A DNA stretch of 64,000 bases. Origin: Paramacrobiotus metropolitanus (Eukaryota; Tardigrada; Eutardigrada; Parachela; Macrobiotidae). A model generated the notes under the pieces. The model ran no database searches and had not been told where the DNA came from. It saw nothing but the letters and a program-made list of their open reading frames with translations. Made by a program: the position numbers and the translations under genes. This document shows positions 9,787 through 20,400 of this stretch, piece after piece; position 1 is the stretch's first letter, and each line of letters begins with the position of its first letter. Where the stretch lies: NCBI RefSeq assembly GCF_019649055.1, contig NW_026570317.1, positions 124,001-188,000 of the forward strand. Direction: 5' to 3'.

Positions 9787-10555
9787 TCAATAAACATGTT
9801 GCGGCAAGTGGGAATTGAATAGGTATAGTTTCTGAAGGTCAGGTTTTCCGCCGGAAAATGTTCTAAGATTTCCCAGTCGGCATTCCGCCAGCACGGTGTC
9901 GCCGTTATTGGTTGTGTTCTCATTATTCCCCGTGGGTTTGTGTGATTCGACCACCTGTTTGAGAATGTCCTTCAAATGGTCGCGGCAGTTGTGCGCACTG
10001 TCCGCGACTCCGCGCTGTACTCCATGTTCATCCCATTACCGACATTGAACGGACGCGATTCCTCCGTCTAAAGCATGGTACTTCCGTCGGCACACCGGAA
10101 GCGGATGGGTGGAGCTCCCGCATACTGTTGGTCGCGGTTAGTCGAACTGACCTTCATCCCCGAGCGTTTTTGGGGCTCCGGCTGGTAGTGGAAAGTCTAC
10201 TACTCTTCCAGGGTCTCCAAAAACCTATGTAAATAGCGCGAGAACACCAGGCTGTATTCGCTGATGAAGACCAGGCGACTGGCTTGAGCGTACACCAGAT
10301 TGCTATTGCTGATGCTTGTCCACCCCATGCCGGCAGTTCAATCAGGACCACTACGTCTTCCTCGGCTTCCAGGCTGTCCATGGAAATGAAGCTCTCCCCT
10401 GACTTCGCCAACGCCCGAATATGGACGCCGTGCATGATACTGCGACAGTTTAACGATGTGTCGGCTTCGAGGGTCACTGCAATGGTCTCATATTGGTCCT
10501 TGTCGGTCAACTTGGCTATTTTGTCTCGTTTGCACTTAGTGTAGATCACTGCCAC
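9787..10555 (-). pseudogene. Relic of a large protein gene, possibly VPS13-like
   Basis: The minus strand gives broken but protein-like segments: KIAKLTDKDQYETIAVTLEA, SFISMDSLEAEEDVVVLIEL, then in another frame LVFISEYSLVFSRYLHRFLE, and finally NADWEILEHF- and SHLPQHVY-like pieces. Stops and at least one frame change separate them. The order (beta-rich segment, then a pattern like VYLHKFLxxLLxFL) recalls the extended chorein repeats of VPS13 lipid-transfer proteins. This is recognition by eye only and could be wrong. No flanking exons are seen. Confidence 0.3.
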
Positions 10556-12324
10556 CGGTAAAGGTGGATTTAGTTTTATTAAGGGATATCAGTATCAACA
10601 AGACCATCTTCGCCATTATTTTTATTAACTGCAAACCGGTTGTTACTAATGTTATTCTTATTAACCGCCTATCCGCTCTAAGGTCAGTGTGCAAAATAGT
10701 GTAACTTGCAACCGTTAATACGTGGTTGTGGCGAGGAAGCTTGAGCTTTGTTCAAATCGCAGCATGCAACAGAATTCTCAAAACAATGAGACAGGAACGC
10801 AGATATCTGGGAAGTGGTGAGCTACTTTTGTTATCTTTTGCTAATACAACAAGCAGTCTAATTTTTTCGGATACTGTTATAAACTCCGATCTAATCCGAA
10901 CTTAGAATTCTAAAACCTCACTGTTATCTTAATTCGAACTCGTTCGAATTTTTATTCGAGAATCCGATCCGAACTTCGGAGCAGATTGGATCGGATATCC
11001 CGATCCCATGCCCATTCCTTGTTTCTGGTCTGACATGTTAGCAGGTCACTGCGGTGACAATGAGGTCGGTCGCTGAATAGAAGTTGACCGGCTTTGTATT
11101 CGGCTTGGACTGTCTATAGTGACCAGTGGCTGACCAAATCTGGCAAGTGCAAGAAATACGGATACATAACACACTAACAGCGCTAACCCTTCGAAACAAT
11201 AAAAATCCGCAAGAGTTGAGCCTGTTGCGCAAATGCCATGATAAGAACGGGAGCGCTCATTACATCGTGAAATTCAACCGTCGCACGATCAGTATCAGGT
11301 GAAAAGCTAAATTCTTTTGCATATCGGTTAACCATTAAAAAGCCAAATTGAAATTATAATTTCCATCGGCTGCTTCTGGAAGGGCTAATTTATCTAAACA
11401 GTAGAGTACAGTTAGTTTTTCTTGAATTTATGTTGTATAGTTAGTCATCTACGCATTTTACAATGTAAAAGTGCATTGAATCCTTATTATTCCCGAATTT
11501 TTATGGGCGAAAAACGGAGTGCTATAATAATTACAGCATGTGACTACAATTTATGGACCGTCCGCTGCGATAGGGATTACAACTGCAAGAAACTGACGCG
11601 GTAATAGTGGAACATCAATTGATTATCAATGGTAAACGATTACGTAGCACTGGTTTCCAGCCAGTGTTTGTACATAATTTGTTTTTATTTGTAGTCCCGT
11701 AGCATGCAAGCAGGGAGAAATTGTTTACCTGCTTGCGCTTTAGTGCAAGCAAAACTCGTCGTTTTATATACTCTGATTTATCCCGGCCATTTTAAGTTTA
11801 CAGTTTTGCGTTTCGATCACCGTACACTTGAGTTTACCAGCATGTACCCATATGAAAAATAAATTTTAATCATTAAAAACCTTTATTCTAGAATCCAATA
11901 CAACCAGAAACAACAACCAAATTTAACACAAAAATTATTCTGAAATCATAGTATAGTACAGAAAAATTAGTCTGAAATCATCTATACCAATTTCTGCAAA
12001 AAAATTAGAATTGATCACCAGTTAGCAATCACCTACTAATAAAAATCAGAAATTTCTTATTTTAGTACTGTTAATTCACTAGGAATTTTCACCGTAAAGA
12101 TTAACGTGTGCGTCACACGTCTCCGTCACACGTGAAAGACGATCGTCCTTTTTTTAAATGCTCGATTTCTGTGACAGGCGGCGTTTTTGTTAGCTGACTT
12201 CTCTTCCAGTGCGTCCAAAAACGCACTATATAAAAGTACTTTTTATCTTTATTATAAAAGTACTTTAATTCGGAGTTTTAAATATCGAAATGGCTACGCG
12301 CGAGAGTATCGCGCGCGTAGACCT
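10556..12324. other. AT-rich non-coding sequence, probably old transposon debris
   Basis: No ORF with coding character is seen. CCATTTTAAGTTTACAGTTT (near 11788) has an inverted relative near 61590. A GC palindrome (CTACGCGCG...CGCGCGCGTAG) lies near 12293-12320. Confidence 0.4.
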
Positions 12325-12430
12325 GACCTTTAAATATAGAAATGGCTGTGCGCCACGACAAACCGGGCGCACAGAATTTGGCTATGCGCACCGTATTTCC
12401 GACATACGAATTTTAGGCAATTTTACACCT
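12325..12430. repeat. Left arm of a relict inverted-repeat element
   Basis: About 105 bp (core GACAAACCGGGCGCA) matches the inverse of 61372-61485 (core TGCGCCCGGTTTATC) with scattered changes. The arms bracket the giant LTR element, so they are probably parts of an older transposon into which it inserted. Outer ends and TSD were not found. Confidence 0.55.
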
Positions 12431-12534
12431 GCCCAAGAGTATTGTACATTTTATTGATTGAAGTACAAGTGGCAGCCAACCTTATCTATAGATATGGACG
12501 ACTTCGTACACGTTAAATTTTTCAATGCATGTTT

Positions 12535-12800
12535 TTTTGCTTGTACCCACAGTATCCTGCCGTATCCCACAGTATCCTTTACGTATCCTTGATGTATCCT
12601 GCTGAATGCAGGTTAAAGGATCACCAGCAATAGTAGTATCCCAACGTATCCTTGCTGTATCCGTCGAGTATCCGGATAACACTTACATTTGGGATTCACA
12701 TAAGGATACTGCAGAGATACGGTGGGATACTGCAGTAACTAAAACAAAGTAGAAAAATTTGAGGGATACATGTGGAATAGGGTGGGATACTGTGGATACA
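12535..12800. repeat. GTATCC/GGATAC-rich inverted repeat cluster
   Basis: GTATCC recurs every 10-20 bp on the left half (GTATCCTGC, GTATCCCAC and similar). Its complement GGATAC recurs on the right half, with the switch near 12670-12690. The whole can fold into a long imperfect hairpin. It lies between the relict arm and the LTR. Confidence 0.65.
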
Positions 12801-12853
12801 ACTAAAAACACATGCCAGAAAAAATTTAAAGTGTACTAACTGTGCCATAGGTG

Positions 12854-13181
12854 TATAAGACGGGAACCTGAGAAGGTTCACGTCGCAGAATCGGAATTGA
12901 CGTAATTCCGTCTGCCAAACAGATCTGGCAATGCTAAACGTCTAACGCTATGGAAAAGCGAAAAAAAAAGACGTGACTGCGAGAACTTTTTAATCAAGAC
13001 TAATTTCGATAGAAATTCAACATGTGCAACTCTGCATTGCCGACTACGGCAAGCGGACGTAGCTGCCACACCATGCGGTGGCGCTGAGAACACTACGGTG
13101 CTGCCTCGCGTAGGCGGGCGCACAACCAAAACACAACAAACAGCCAAGCGAGGGTGTACGCTGAGTACGCCTGCGCTCACA
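12854..13181 (-). repeat. 3' LTR of the giant element
   Basis: 328 bp. Its sense start is TGTGAGCGCAGG and its sense end is GTCTTATA, so it lacks the usual CA end. It is the same as 60534-60861 by eye. Confidence 0.92.
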
Positions 13182-13201
13182 TGCCTCTGGGAGGGATGCC
13201 G
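13182..13201 (-). other. Conserved tract at the 3' LTR junction (plus-strand primer position)
   Basis: The sense sequence CGGCATCCCTCCCAGAGGCA abuts the LTR. The 17.9-kb relative has CGGCATCCCCCCAGAGGCA in the same place. The position is that of a polypurine tract, but only AGAGG is purine-rich. Confidence 0.55.
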
Positions 13202-14399
13202 AGCTCCGTTCGAGGCTCCACTTTCAATTCCTTGGGATCCTTGACGGCTTGTCTGTGTGATTAAAAAAACATCGAGATTCATTCTCCTTTTAACATCACA
13301 AAATTCCATCTCACATGTGAATAAAGAGATCTCGTAACAAAAGTAAACAGTAAAAAATATCAACAGAAATCTTAATCAAGAAGACTAGGATCCTCCGACT
13401 CGTAAAGGTCACTGGGTCCTGTCAACCGTAATCCGCTTTGGCCCATTCCGCTCTGTGAGCAATCGTTTCATCACAATGAGATCCGCTTTAGGAATATGGT
13501 GCGTATCAATCGTACGACTTTCGAATACTGCTTCTTCATCTTTGGATTCTTTGCGTATCAAACGTACGTCTTTCGTAATACTGAAATTCCGTAAAGGTCA
13601 TGGAGGGACGTCTTGAAGACAAGCTTGATTGCTTCCTCCCTGGTAAGGACATTCTCTTTTTCTCGATGACTCTTTTGAGCGATGAAGTTCTAAAAGGTCA
13701 TCCATTCTCTTCTGATGTGCGACTCATTTGGGCAGTGACGATCCCAAAAGGTCATCCTTCTTTCATAATGAAATCAGCGTTAAAGGTCATGGAGGGACAT
13801 AGCCGATGTTATTGGCTTTCAAGCACTTCTGCTTGCCTCCCTTGAAAGGTCATCCATCTTTGTTTCTTCAGTCGCACATCCTTTTCTTTTAGTGCAGAAG
13901 ATGGCCGGTGTGACGCCGTTGCCTTCTTCCAATGACGCGCACTTTTCTTTCTTCTTCCTCACCAGGTCAGAGGGCCGGTTATCTTCCGTAACTCCTCTCT
14001 TGAGGCCGACATATTTTTCGCCGTAACCTCGTTATCTGACAAGTTATTTCTATTTTTCTTGAACTCTTTCTCTTTTTCACCCTTGTGGCTTCTGTCATTC
14101 CGCCAGAGTGTGCCGACTCAGCAGGCCGCAACTACACCCTTAAGTGACGTTAAGTTGAAATGAAGAAGGCCGGTTGTCGCCGTTACTCTTCTTCTTTTGA
14201 GGGCCGGTAGACCACCGTAACTCCCCAGGTGTAAGATCACATTGATCCTCTGAAACAAAACTCTGCAAACAATAAGACACGAACGATATGACAGTTTAAT
14301 AAGATGCGTCCTTCCGCCCTGATACGTTACCTTAAGTACCATTCTCTGTGCTGCCGACTGATGGCCGTAACTAGCACATCAGCGATGCCCTAAAGGTCA
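13202..14399 (-). other. 3' non-coding region of the giant element
   Basis: No ORF is seen. It holds five or six units in which CGTAAC or CGTTAC faces GGCCGG (13900-14250 and 14365), a duplicated block near 13500-13590 (GCGTATCAATCGTACG type), and several AAAGGTCA octamers (for example 13598, 13690, 13750 and 14393). The 17.9-kb relative keeps the same types of unit at 42690-43560. Confidence 0.6.
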
Positions 14400-17138
14400 T
14401 CACTGATCACTTGAACCATTATCACGGTTCCGATCGAAACGTCGTCTTTCTTTTTCGTTTTGATCAGACGTTCGATCTCGAGGTTCCCTTTCCCTCTCTT
14501 GCAGCGGGTCTCCTTCGCTCCGGCTGCTAGCGCTGCTGTTTCGGTTACGATTGCGCCGACGCTGTATGCGTATCAAATGTTCCCGAAGGTCAATCGTTTG
14601 CGCTTTCAACTTCTCATCATGTGGATTGTTAGCCAGCCTCTGACAAAGGTCAACATAATCCATGTGCAGCTGTTGATTCCGCCGTCCGCGTTTTCCCATA
14701 TCGTTGTTCTGGGGTCGCTTTTCGAGTTCTGGACGGTGACTACTCTTGTTGACGCTGATCTCTTGGATGAAATCATAGACGAAATCGGACGGCTGGATGA
14801 ACTTCGTCCCCATTGTGCGTCTTATCCGTTCTGCGCACCGATGAGCATGGAGCTGTGCCTGGCGTTTCAGCTGTTCGTCGTTAGCCATCGCTTTTTGATA
14901 ATCCTTAAGCTGCCTCTTCACCGTCTCAGAGGAGTTGAAGTTTGCGATGGGCATTCCTAACTTAATGACCTGCGCGGTTAATGCCAGCGGAATCTCGTTT
15001 CCTCTCTGAGCGCTCTTTCTCAATTGGTGATGCGTCTCGTAATGGCACAACCTTGCTGCGAAGATCTTTTGGATGGTGACCTTATGGTCCGGCGGGGAAT
15101 CCGGTTGAACTGACAATCCTAACGCAGCCCTTCCTGCGAGGAGTCGCAATGCCGGATTCACATGACGTAACACGAACTGCGCTACGTGAAGTCTTCTTTC
15201 TTTAATGTCCCTGTAACAGAACTGCGTCATCCCTGTCGGGTCAGGCGTGTCAAGTGCAGTTTCCAAGAGACTCAGGTCAATCAGGCTGACGAGTCCGCTT
15301 TCTCTCGTTGGGAAGTAATTCAAATTTGCCGACTCTTGCGTGATGATCAGATCTTCCCATTGACCGTATTCATACTCCTTTGCGTATCCGCAATCCACCA
15401 TCACTTGGCGCAAATTCATAAGGAGCCAATAGACTTTATCGGTCTCTTCCTTGTCTTCCGGCTCGATGCCCACTGAACGACAGATCTCTTTAGTCTGTTC
15501 CGCAATATCGTTCATTTCGAACACCAGTTCAATCGTACGAAGAGGCTGTCTCTGCGAGATCCGAGTCTGGGCTTGACCTTTCGGATGACCTTTCTCTACT
15601 TCTGATTCTGGCGGTGCGTTACTCGCCGTTTCTGCGCTTGTTAACTGACGGTCAATATCGAAAATGATGTTCCGTCTTGACGGTGGCATATCCTCATCCA
15701 CATGGACTTCAATGACATTTGAGGATGATGGGCTACATTCCATTTGCTCGTCTGGCTGTTTCGCTGAGTCTCTTGGCTTCTCAGCTGACTTGAATGTCGA
15801 ACAGACAGAGTGGACTATCGACTTCATTCGCGGGCTCTTGGGTGTGCGATGACTTTCGGAACTGGATGACCTTTTGCTATTATATCTGCTGTCTCCAAAT
15901 TCCCATTCACCGGAATGCAACGTATCCCGCATCCATTCATCATCATACGGGCCTTTTGATGAAGTTGATTTGCCCGAGCCTTCGCTTCGCCCTTCTCTGC
16001 TCTGATTCGTTTCGCTACTTTGCGCTTCTTTCGCAGCCTGTTCTTGCTGCCGATTACAGGTTTCGTTGATCTTCCTGTATTCTTCTGCCAACCGCTTATC
16101 TTCGGCTTCATCACGGCGACGCTTTTCTCTTTGCTCTCTTTCGCGTCGAATGCGCTCTTCATCCCTTCTCTTCTGCTCAGAAGTACGCGTGTCTTTCGCG
16201 TATCCATCGTATCTGCCGTATCGGTCAAAGTCCCGTGACCTTTCTCGTGACCTTTCTCGTGACCTTTCCTCTCGAGGACGGTTGGATGACCTTTCGTATC
16301 CACGATTTCTGTCATCTCTTTGAGGCGATCGTGGGCGTTTAAACTCGTCTTTCTTGAAATTCTGAAGCGCCTGAATAACGTCCTTTTCTTGCTTCCGGAA
16401 TTTGCGCATTTTATCAATGCGTTCCTCGACTGCGATCTTGATGACCTGAGACGGTCGGGCTCCTTTCAGCAAGTTGACCTTTTCGTTGAGGAAGATCGTA
16501 TATTCATCTTTCGTTACAGCAAGCGGATCTTGCAAGATGACATCAATCTGCTGTATCAGCGCTTGTCTGATCACCGTCGCTTCTTCTTCGTCAGGTCTCT
16601 TTAGTATCGCGAGCGGGACTGGTATTCCAAGTCCACCGTGACCTTTAGCTGCTTCGGCTAAGCCCTTCTCTGCCGCAGCTTTCTGTTTCTCTTCCAAGCG
16701 CTTTCTGTCTTGCTCGCGCTTTTCTTGAACCATTTTCGCAGTATCTTCCTCGAATTTCTTTCTGTACGCATCTGCTTCCGCGTCTTTAGGAGGTTCTAGG
16801 GTAATATCCCAGCCATTTCTACGTCCTACCCACATGCGGTATTTATCTTCGAGTATCATCCGATCTTCTGGTGATAATTTCTTCCAGGTGTGTCCCGTGA
16901 CCAGATGTCGAAACACGTCGATGTTGCCCCGCTTCGCTTCTTCGGGCACGACGAATGCCTGATTCGGTACGGCACACACACATTCCCAGCAGGGGTATCG
17001 TTCGTTTGCCAAGATGTTGTTGCGCTTGCAATCTGGGCAGGTTTCGTTAAAGTTCGTTGTCGGATCCCCCGTCACCTTTTTCAACGGAGGTCTTTGACCT
17101 TTCTTCGCCGTTTGGCTTGGTTGGCTCCGTTCAGCCAT
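14400..17138 (-). CDS. ORF4 of the giant element: Cys-motif and RS-rich protein, 912 aa
   Basis: An intact frame begins MAERSQPSQTAKKG. Residues 34-55 hold C-x2-C and C-x2-C-x-C (TCPDCKRNN...YPCWECVC), which look like a zinc-binding ribbon. About residues 270-360 are charged and rich in ER, RS and RD pairs (RERSRERSRERSRDFDRYGR), as in SR-type RNA-binding and splicing proteins, and are followed by a helical, highly charged stretch. The C-terminus is again Arg-rich (RIQRRRNRNRNSSASSRS). The middle (about 540-820) is helical with no recognised fold. No membrane span is seen, so it is not an envelope. Several ERS repeats come from GAAAGGTCA, the element-wide octamer. An RNA-binding role in packaging or splicing is inference. 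Confidence 0.65.
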   Translation of the reverse strand: MAERSQPSQTAKKGQRPPLKKVTGDPTTNFNETCPDCKRNNILANERYPCWECVCAVPNQAFVVPEEAKRGNIDVFRHLVTGHTWKKLSPEDRMILEDKYRMWVGRRNGWDITLEPPKDAEADAYRKKFEEDTAKMVQEKREQDRKRLEEKQKAAAEKGLAEAAKGHGGLGIPVPLAILKRPDEEEATVIRQALIQQIDVILQDPLAVTKDEYTIFLNEKVNLLKGARPSQVIKIAVEERIDKMRKFRKQEKDVIQALQNFKKDEFKRPRSPQRDDRNRGYERSSNRPREERSRERSRERSRDFDRYGRYDGYAKDTRTSEQKRRDEERIRREREQREKRRRDEAEDKRLAEEYRKINETCNRQQEQAAKEAQSSETNQSREGRSEGSGKSTSSKGPYDDEWMRDTLHSGEWEFGDSRYNSKRSSSSESHRTPKSPRMKSIVHSVCSTFKSAEKPRDSAKQPDEQMECSPSSSNVIEVHVDEDMPPSRRNIIFDIDRQLTSAETASNAPPESEVEKGHPKGQAQTRISQRQPLRTIELVFEMNDIAEQTKEICRSVGIEPEDKEETDKVYWLLMNLRQVMVDCGYAKEYEYGQWEDLIITQESANLNYFPTRESGLVSLIDLSLLETALDTPDPTGMTQFCYRDIKERRLHVAQFVLRHVNPALRLLAGRAALGLSVQPDSPPDHKVTIQKIFAARLCHYETHHQLRKSAQRGNEIPLALTAQVIKLGMPIANFNSSETVKRQLKDYQKAMANDEQLKRQAQLHAHRCAERIRRTMGTKFIQPSDFVYDFIQEISVNKSSHRPELEKRPQNNDMGKRGRRNQQLHMDYVDLCQRLANNPHDEKLKAQTIDLREHLIRIQRRRNRNRNSSASSRSEGDPLQEREREPRDRTSDQNEKERRRFDRNRDNGSSDQ

Positions 17139-17451
17139 TTCCGAAGTTCAATCTGCAATCTCAAACACTGTAAGTCCTATGACCTTTACTGAGTAACCAT
17201 TCTCAACGCCTATTTTACGCCTATAGTAATTAGGCTATTCTGGTGCTGAGCTGAGACTTTTTCGTTGCCCTTCTAATGACCTTTCTCATTACTGTGGGTG
17301 ACCTTTCCCATTTTAGCCCATTCGCTAATTCTACTCTTCTTGCAGAGTGTGGTTCGAAAGTAACGCAGAATTACGCTCTGCTTGTTTTCTTTTCTTTCTA
17401 ACTGCTTTCTCTCTCGTGTGGTGGACCTTCCTCCCACACTGTTCTTTCTCT
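17139..17451 (-). promoter_or_regulatory. Intergenic spacer between ORF3 and ORF4 with octamers and a hairpin
   Basis: Non-coding. It holds three or more TGACCTTT octamers (17179-17310) and, at 17342-17381, a non-coding copy of the GCAGAG-arm hairpin that elsewhere lies inside ORFs. It probably contains signals for making or translating the ORF4 message, but none can be assigned. Confidence 0.45.
17342..17381 (-). repeat. Non-coding copy of the dispersed GCAGAG hairpin
   Basis: Arms GCAGAGTGTGGTTC and GAATTACGCTCTGC enclose a ~12-nt loop. The same module lies inside reading frames at 23064, 46314, 48022, 50496 and 51945, and in the relative at 34761, 34842, 40483, 40711 and 40818. Confidence 0.7.
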
Positions 17452-20400
17452 TTAAGCTTTCGCGATCCAGTCATAACGATCGACACCGTTTCTCTTTTCG
17501 ATTCTGATCGTCTTTTCTTTGACCAGGCTATCCAGTGCATTCCCAATCCTGATCCGATCGCCTATCATGTTTTCCAGGCCCGAATCATATTGAACGGCCA
17601 TGTAGTTGGCGATATCTTCGATCGTGACCCCGTTTGTTCCTCCGATGTTTTGCAAGGCATCGTTAACCAGGACGTCTTTCCATGCCTGGCCATTTGGCTT
17701 CACTCTTTGTTTCCGCTGTTCCTCCGCGAGAGGGATGTAATGAACCGGTACGTTCATATTGGTGTAACGTACTCCAATTCGTCCTTCTTTGTACGCCCTT
17801 TTCATAATCTTGTTGACCTGGCCTCTGCTGATCCCAGCATCGCTGACGGCCTTCGTGATCTCAGCTTTATTCATTTCCCTTGTTGGGGCCGCACCGATTG
17901 CGGCGTAAATCGTCATCCATGCCTCGTTGCTTTCATTCAGCTCGTCAACTGTCATATACGCCGGCTTGCCCTCAATCATCTCTTCTTCCAAGAGTTCAAA
18001 AGGTGGCTCTTTTTCTTCCTTCTGAGGGGGTGGCATTAACTTTGCCGGGTCCGCTGCACTTGAACTTGAGGTAGCTGGCGCCTTTTCTTGACTCGAGCTC
18101 GGGTGACCTTCCTCCCCGGCTGAGCTTTCCGCTACACTCGGATGACCTTTAGCCGCTTCTGCAGCGCGTTGATCTTTCAAGCTTTGCACTAATCTTTCAT
18201 GTGCGGTTTTCAGCGGCACCAACGCTGATGTCGTCTTATGGATAATCTGGACATCCTTTGCTGTTGGCAACATCTTTTCGGCGCTACCTCCTTCGGTGAC
18301 CTTTTTATTTCGCACGAGAGCAAGTGCTTCTTGGACTGAAGACGTCTTCGGTCCCACCATTGCGATAGCTTCCGCTGCCGATTTCGGGGCGTTCGATTTC
18401 GACTCGTCTTCGTTAGCCACCTCAACAACGACTTCTTCTATTGCCACTTCCTCTGTCTTCTTTTCCTCCTTCTTTGACGAGGTTGGCTTTTGTTCACTCA
18501 TAAGGTGAATCTGGCTGAGGATAGGACTTGCCGCATCGATCCTTGGATCCACGATGATGGTCATGTCTTCGCTGGTTTCTTCTTTCGGATACTTCCTTAA
18601 TTCTTCCATTACCGCATTGACTGAGCTGTATCTGATGGGCACTCCTTTGTGGGGATTCGTAGTATGGAGTATCCCTTCCTTGACCATCTGTGTTAGTGGC
18701 GCTTCGAGTGACCTTTCAATTTCTGAAGCATTTCCCTTCTCTTTGCTCCAGACACCGTTGATGAACTGAGCCATCCGGTGCTTTGTAGTGCCATTTGGGC
18801 TGCACATTCCGGTAATGGCACGATCAATCCGTTCTCTTATGTCTGCGTTTGCAGTGGCCAGCTTTCGTTCGTTGTTGTTGCCCATGATGAACAACTTTGC
18901 TTTGACTCCATATCCTGGATGCTTTTGCAGGATTTTCCCCGTGCTTCTTGCGTATTCCAGGAGGACGTCGTACTTCTTCCTTGTGAGTCGTATTTCGTTT
19001 TCATTGCAATATGATCTAAGGTCACTCCTGAACATTGACGTCACAGATTGTTTCGTTTTGCCCCATTCGGCAGTAGCGCCCAGCACTATCTCGTCAACTT
19101 CTTCGATCGTCAACTTCTCATAATCATCTTCGAGGAAGAAATTTTCGTCATCTGAGTATTCCAGGTCACTCTCTCCTCCCGGCGGTTGCCAATCAACAAT
19201 GTCAGCCGGATCGACCCTTCCGATAAGGCTGTTCCTCTTCGTGACCTTTGGTTTCTTTTGTGCATCCATATATTCGGCCAAGCTTGGATCTGCTTTAGGC
19301 GTGACCTTCTGTTGACCTTTCTTTTGCATCTCTTTCTTCGGCTTCGGGGATGGTGCTGACACTGCACTCGCCTCAGATTTGGCCGATTCAACCGAAGTAT
19401 CCCTTTTCTTCTTCTCTTTATCACTCTTCTTTTTCCGTTCTTTCATCGTTGATGCATATATCGGCTGCATCGTCATCGCTTCTTCCATCACGTTACGCGA
19501 TTGACCTTTCTCTTTTTCGTCGCCGCTATCTTGCTGTGATGAGCCCGGCTGTGCGTCAATGACCATCTTCTCAGGTTCTGAGTCGGAATCCGGTTTTGGC
19601 CTTTTTGATGCCATAACTCCCGAAAGCTTCGATTGTTTATCAACGGCTCCACCTTTTCGTGCCGGAGGCTTAGGAGTTTTCACTGGTTTCTTTTTCTTCT
19701 CTGATTCTTCTTCTTCCTTTTCAAAGACTTCTTTTTCTTTACAGCATCGTTCGCATCCTGGTTCATTACATGAGTGCGGTGTCACTTCACCTTCGAGGAT
19801 CTGCTTAACGCGTTCAGCGCTACGTCTCGGGGTCAACTCTTTCGAAGGTTGACCTTTCGCGTCTCCTTGCGTTTCAGTTGTGATTTGATGACCTTTCGGT
19901 ACTTCTTCGGTTTTCACCTGGTGACCTTTCACTTCTTCTGTCACCTCTTTCTTTATGGCATGACCTTTCGGTTCTACTTTTGCTATCTCCCGCTCACCCT
20001 TCTCTGCGGTTTTCTTGTTCTTCTTTGCCGACGCCAAGTTACTGAGCGCTTCGCCCTTCGAAGTATAAAGCTGTTTATACACTTCTCCGTGAATCGGGTC
20101 AACATGAGTCAAGCGCATATATGCTTGATCCCTCCTTGCTCTTGGCATCATGACGTTAACCAATATTTCCGTCAAAGTTTCGAATTCATCTCGCTCTTCT
20201 TCATCCGAGAGGGTTTGTATGACTTCTTCAATTTCCTGGAGAAGTTTCGCCGTTTCATGATCTTCTTGTTCTTGCGTGAGACCTTCGTTCGGCATCGTTT
20301 TTCCAGTTGCCGGATCTACCACTTCGATCTTCAGCACCCCTTCTCGTCCATCTTCTGTCATAAATTTATAATCCAGCCTTCTACAAGGCGATTCTCGCTC

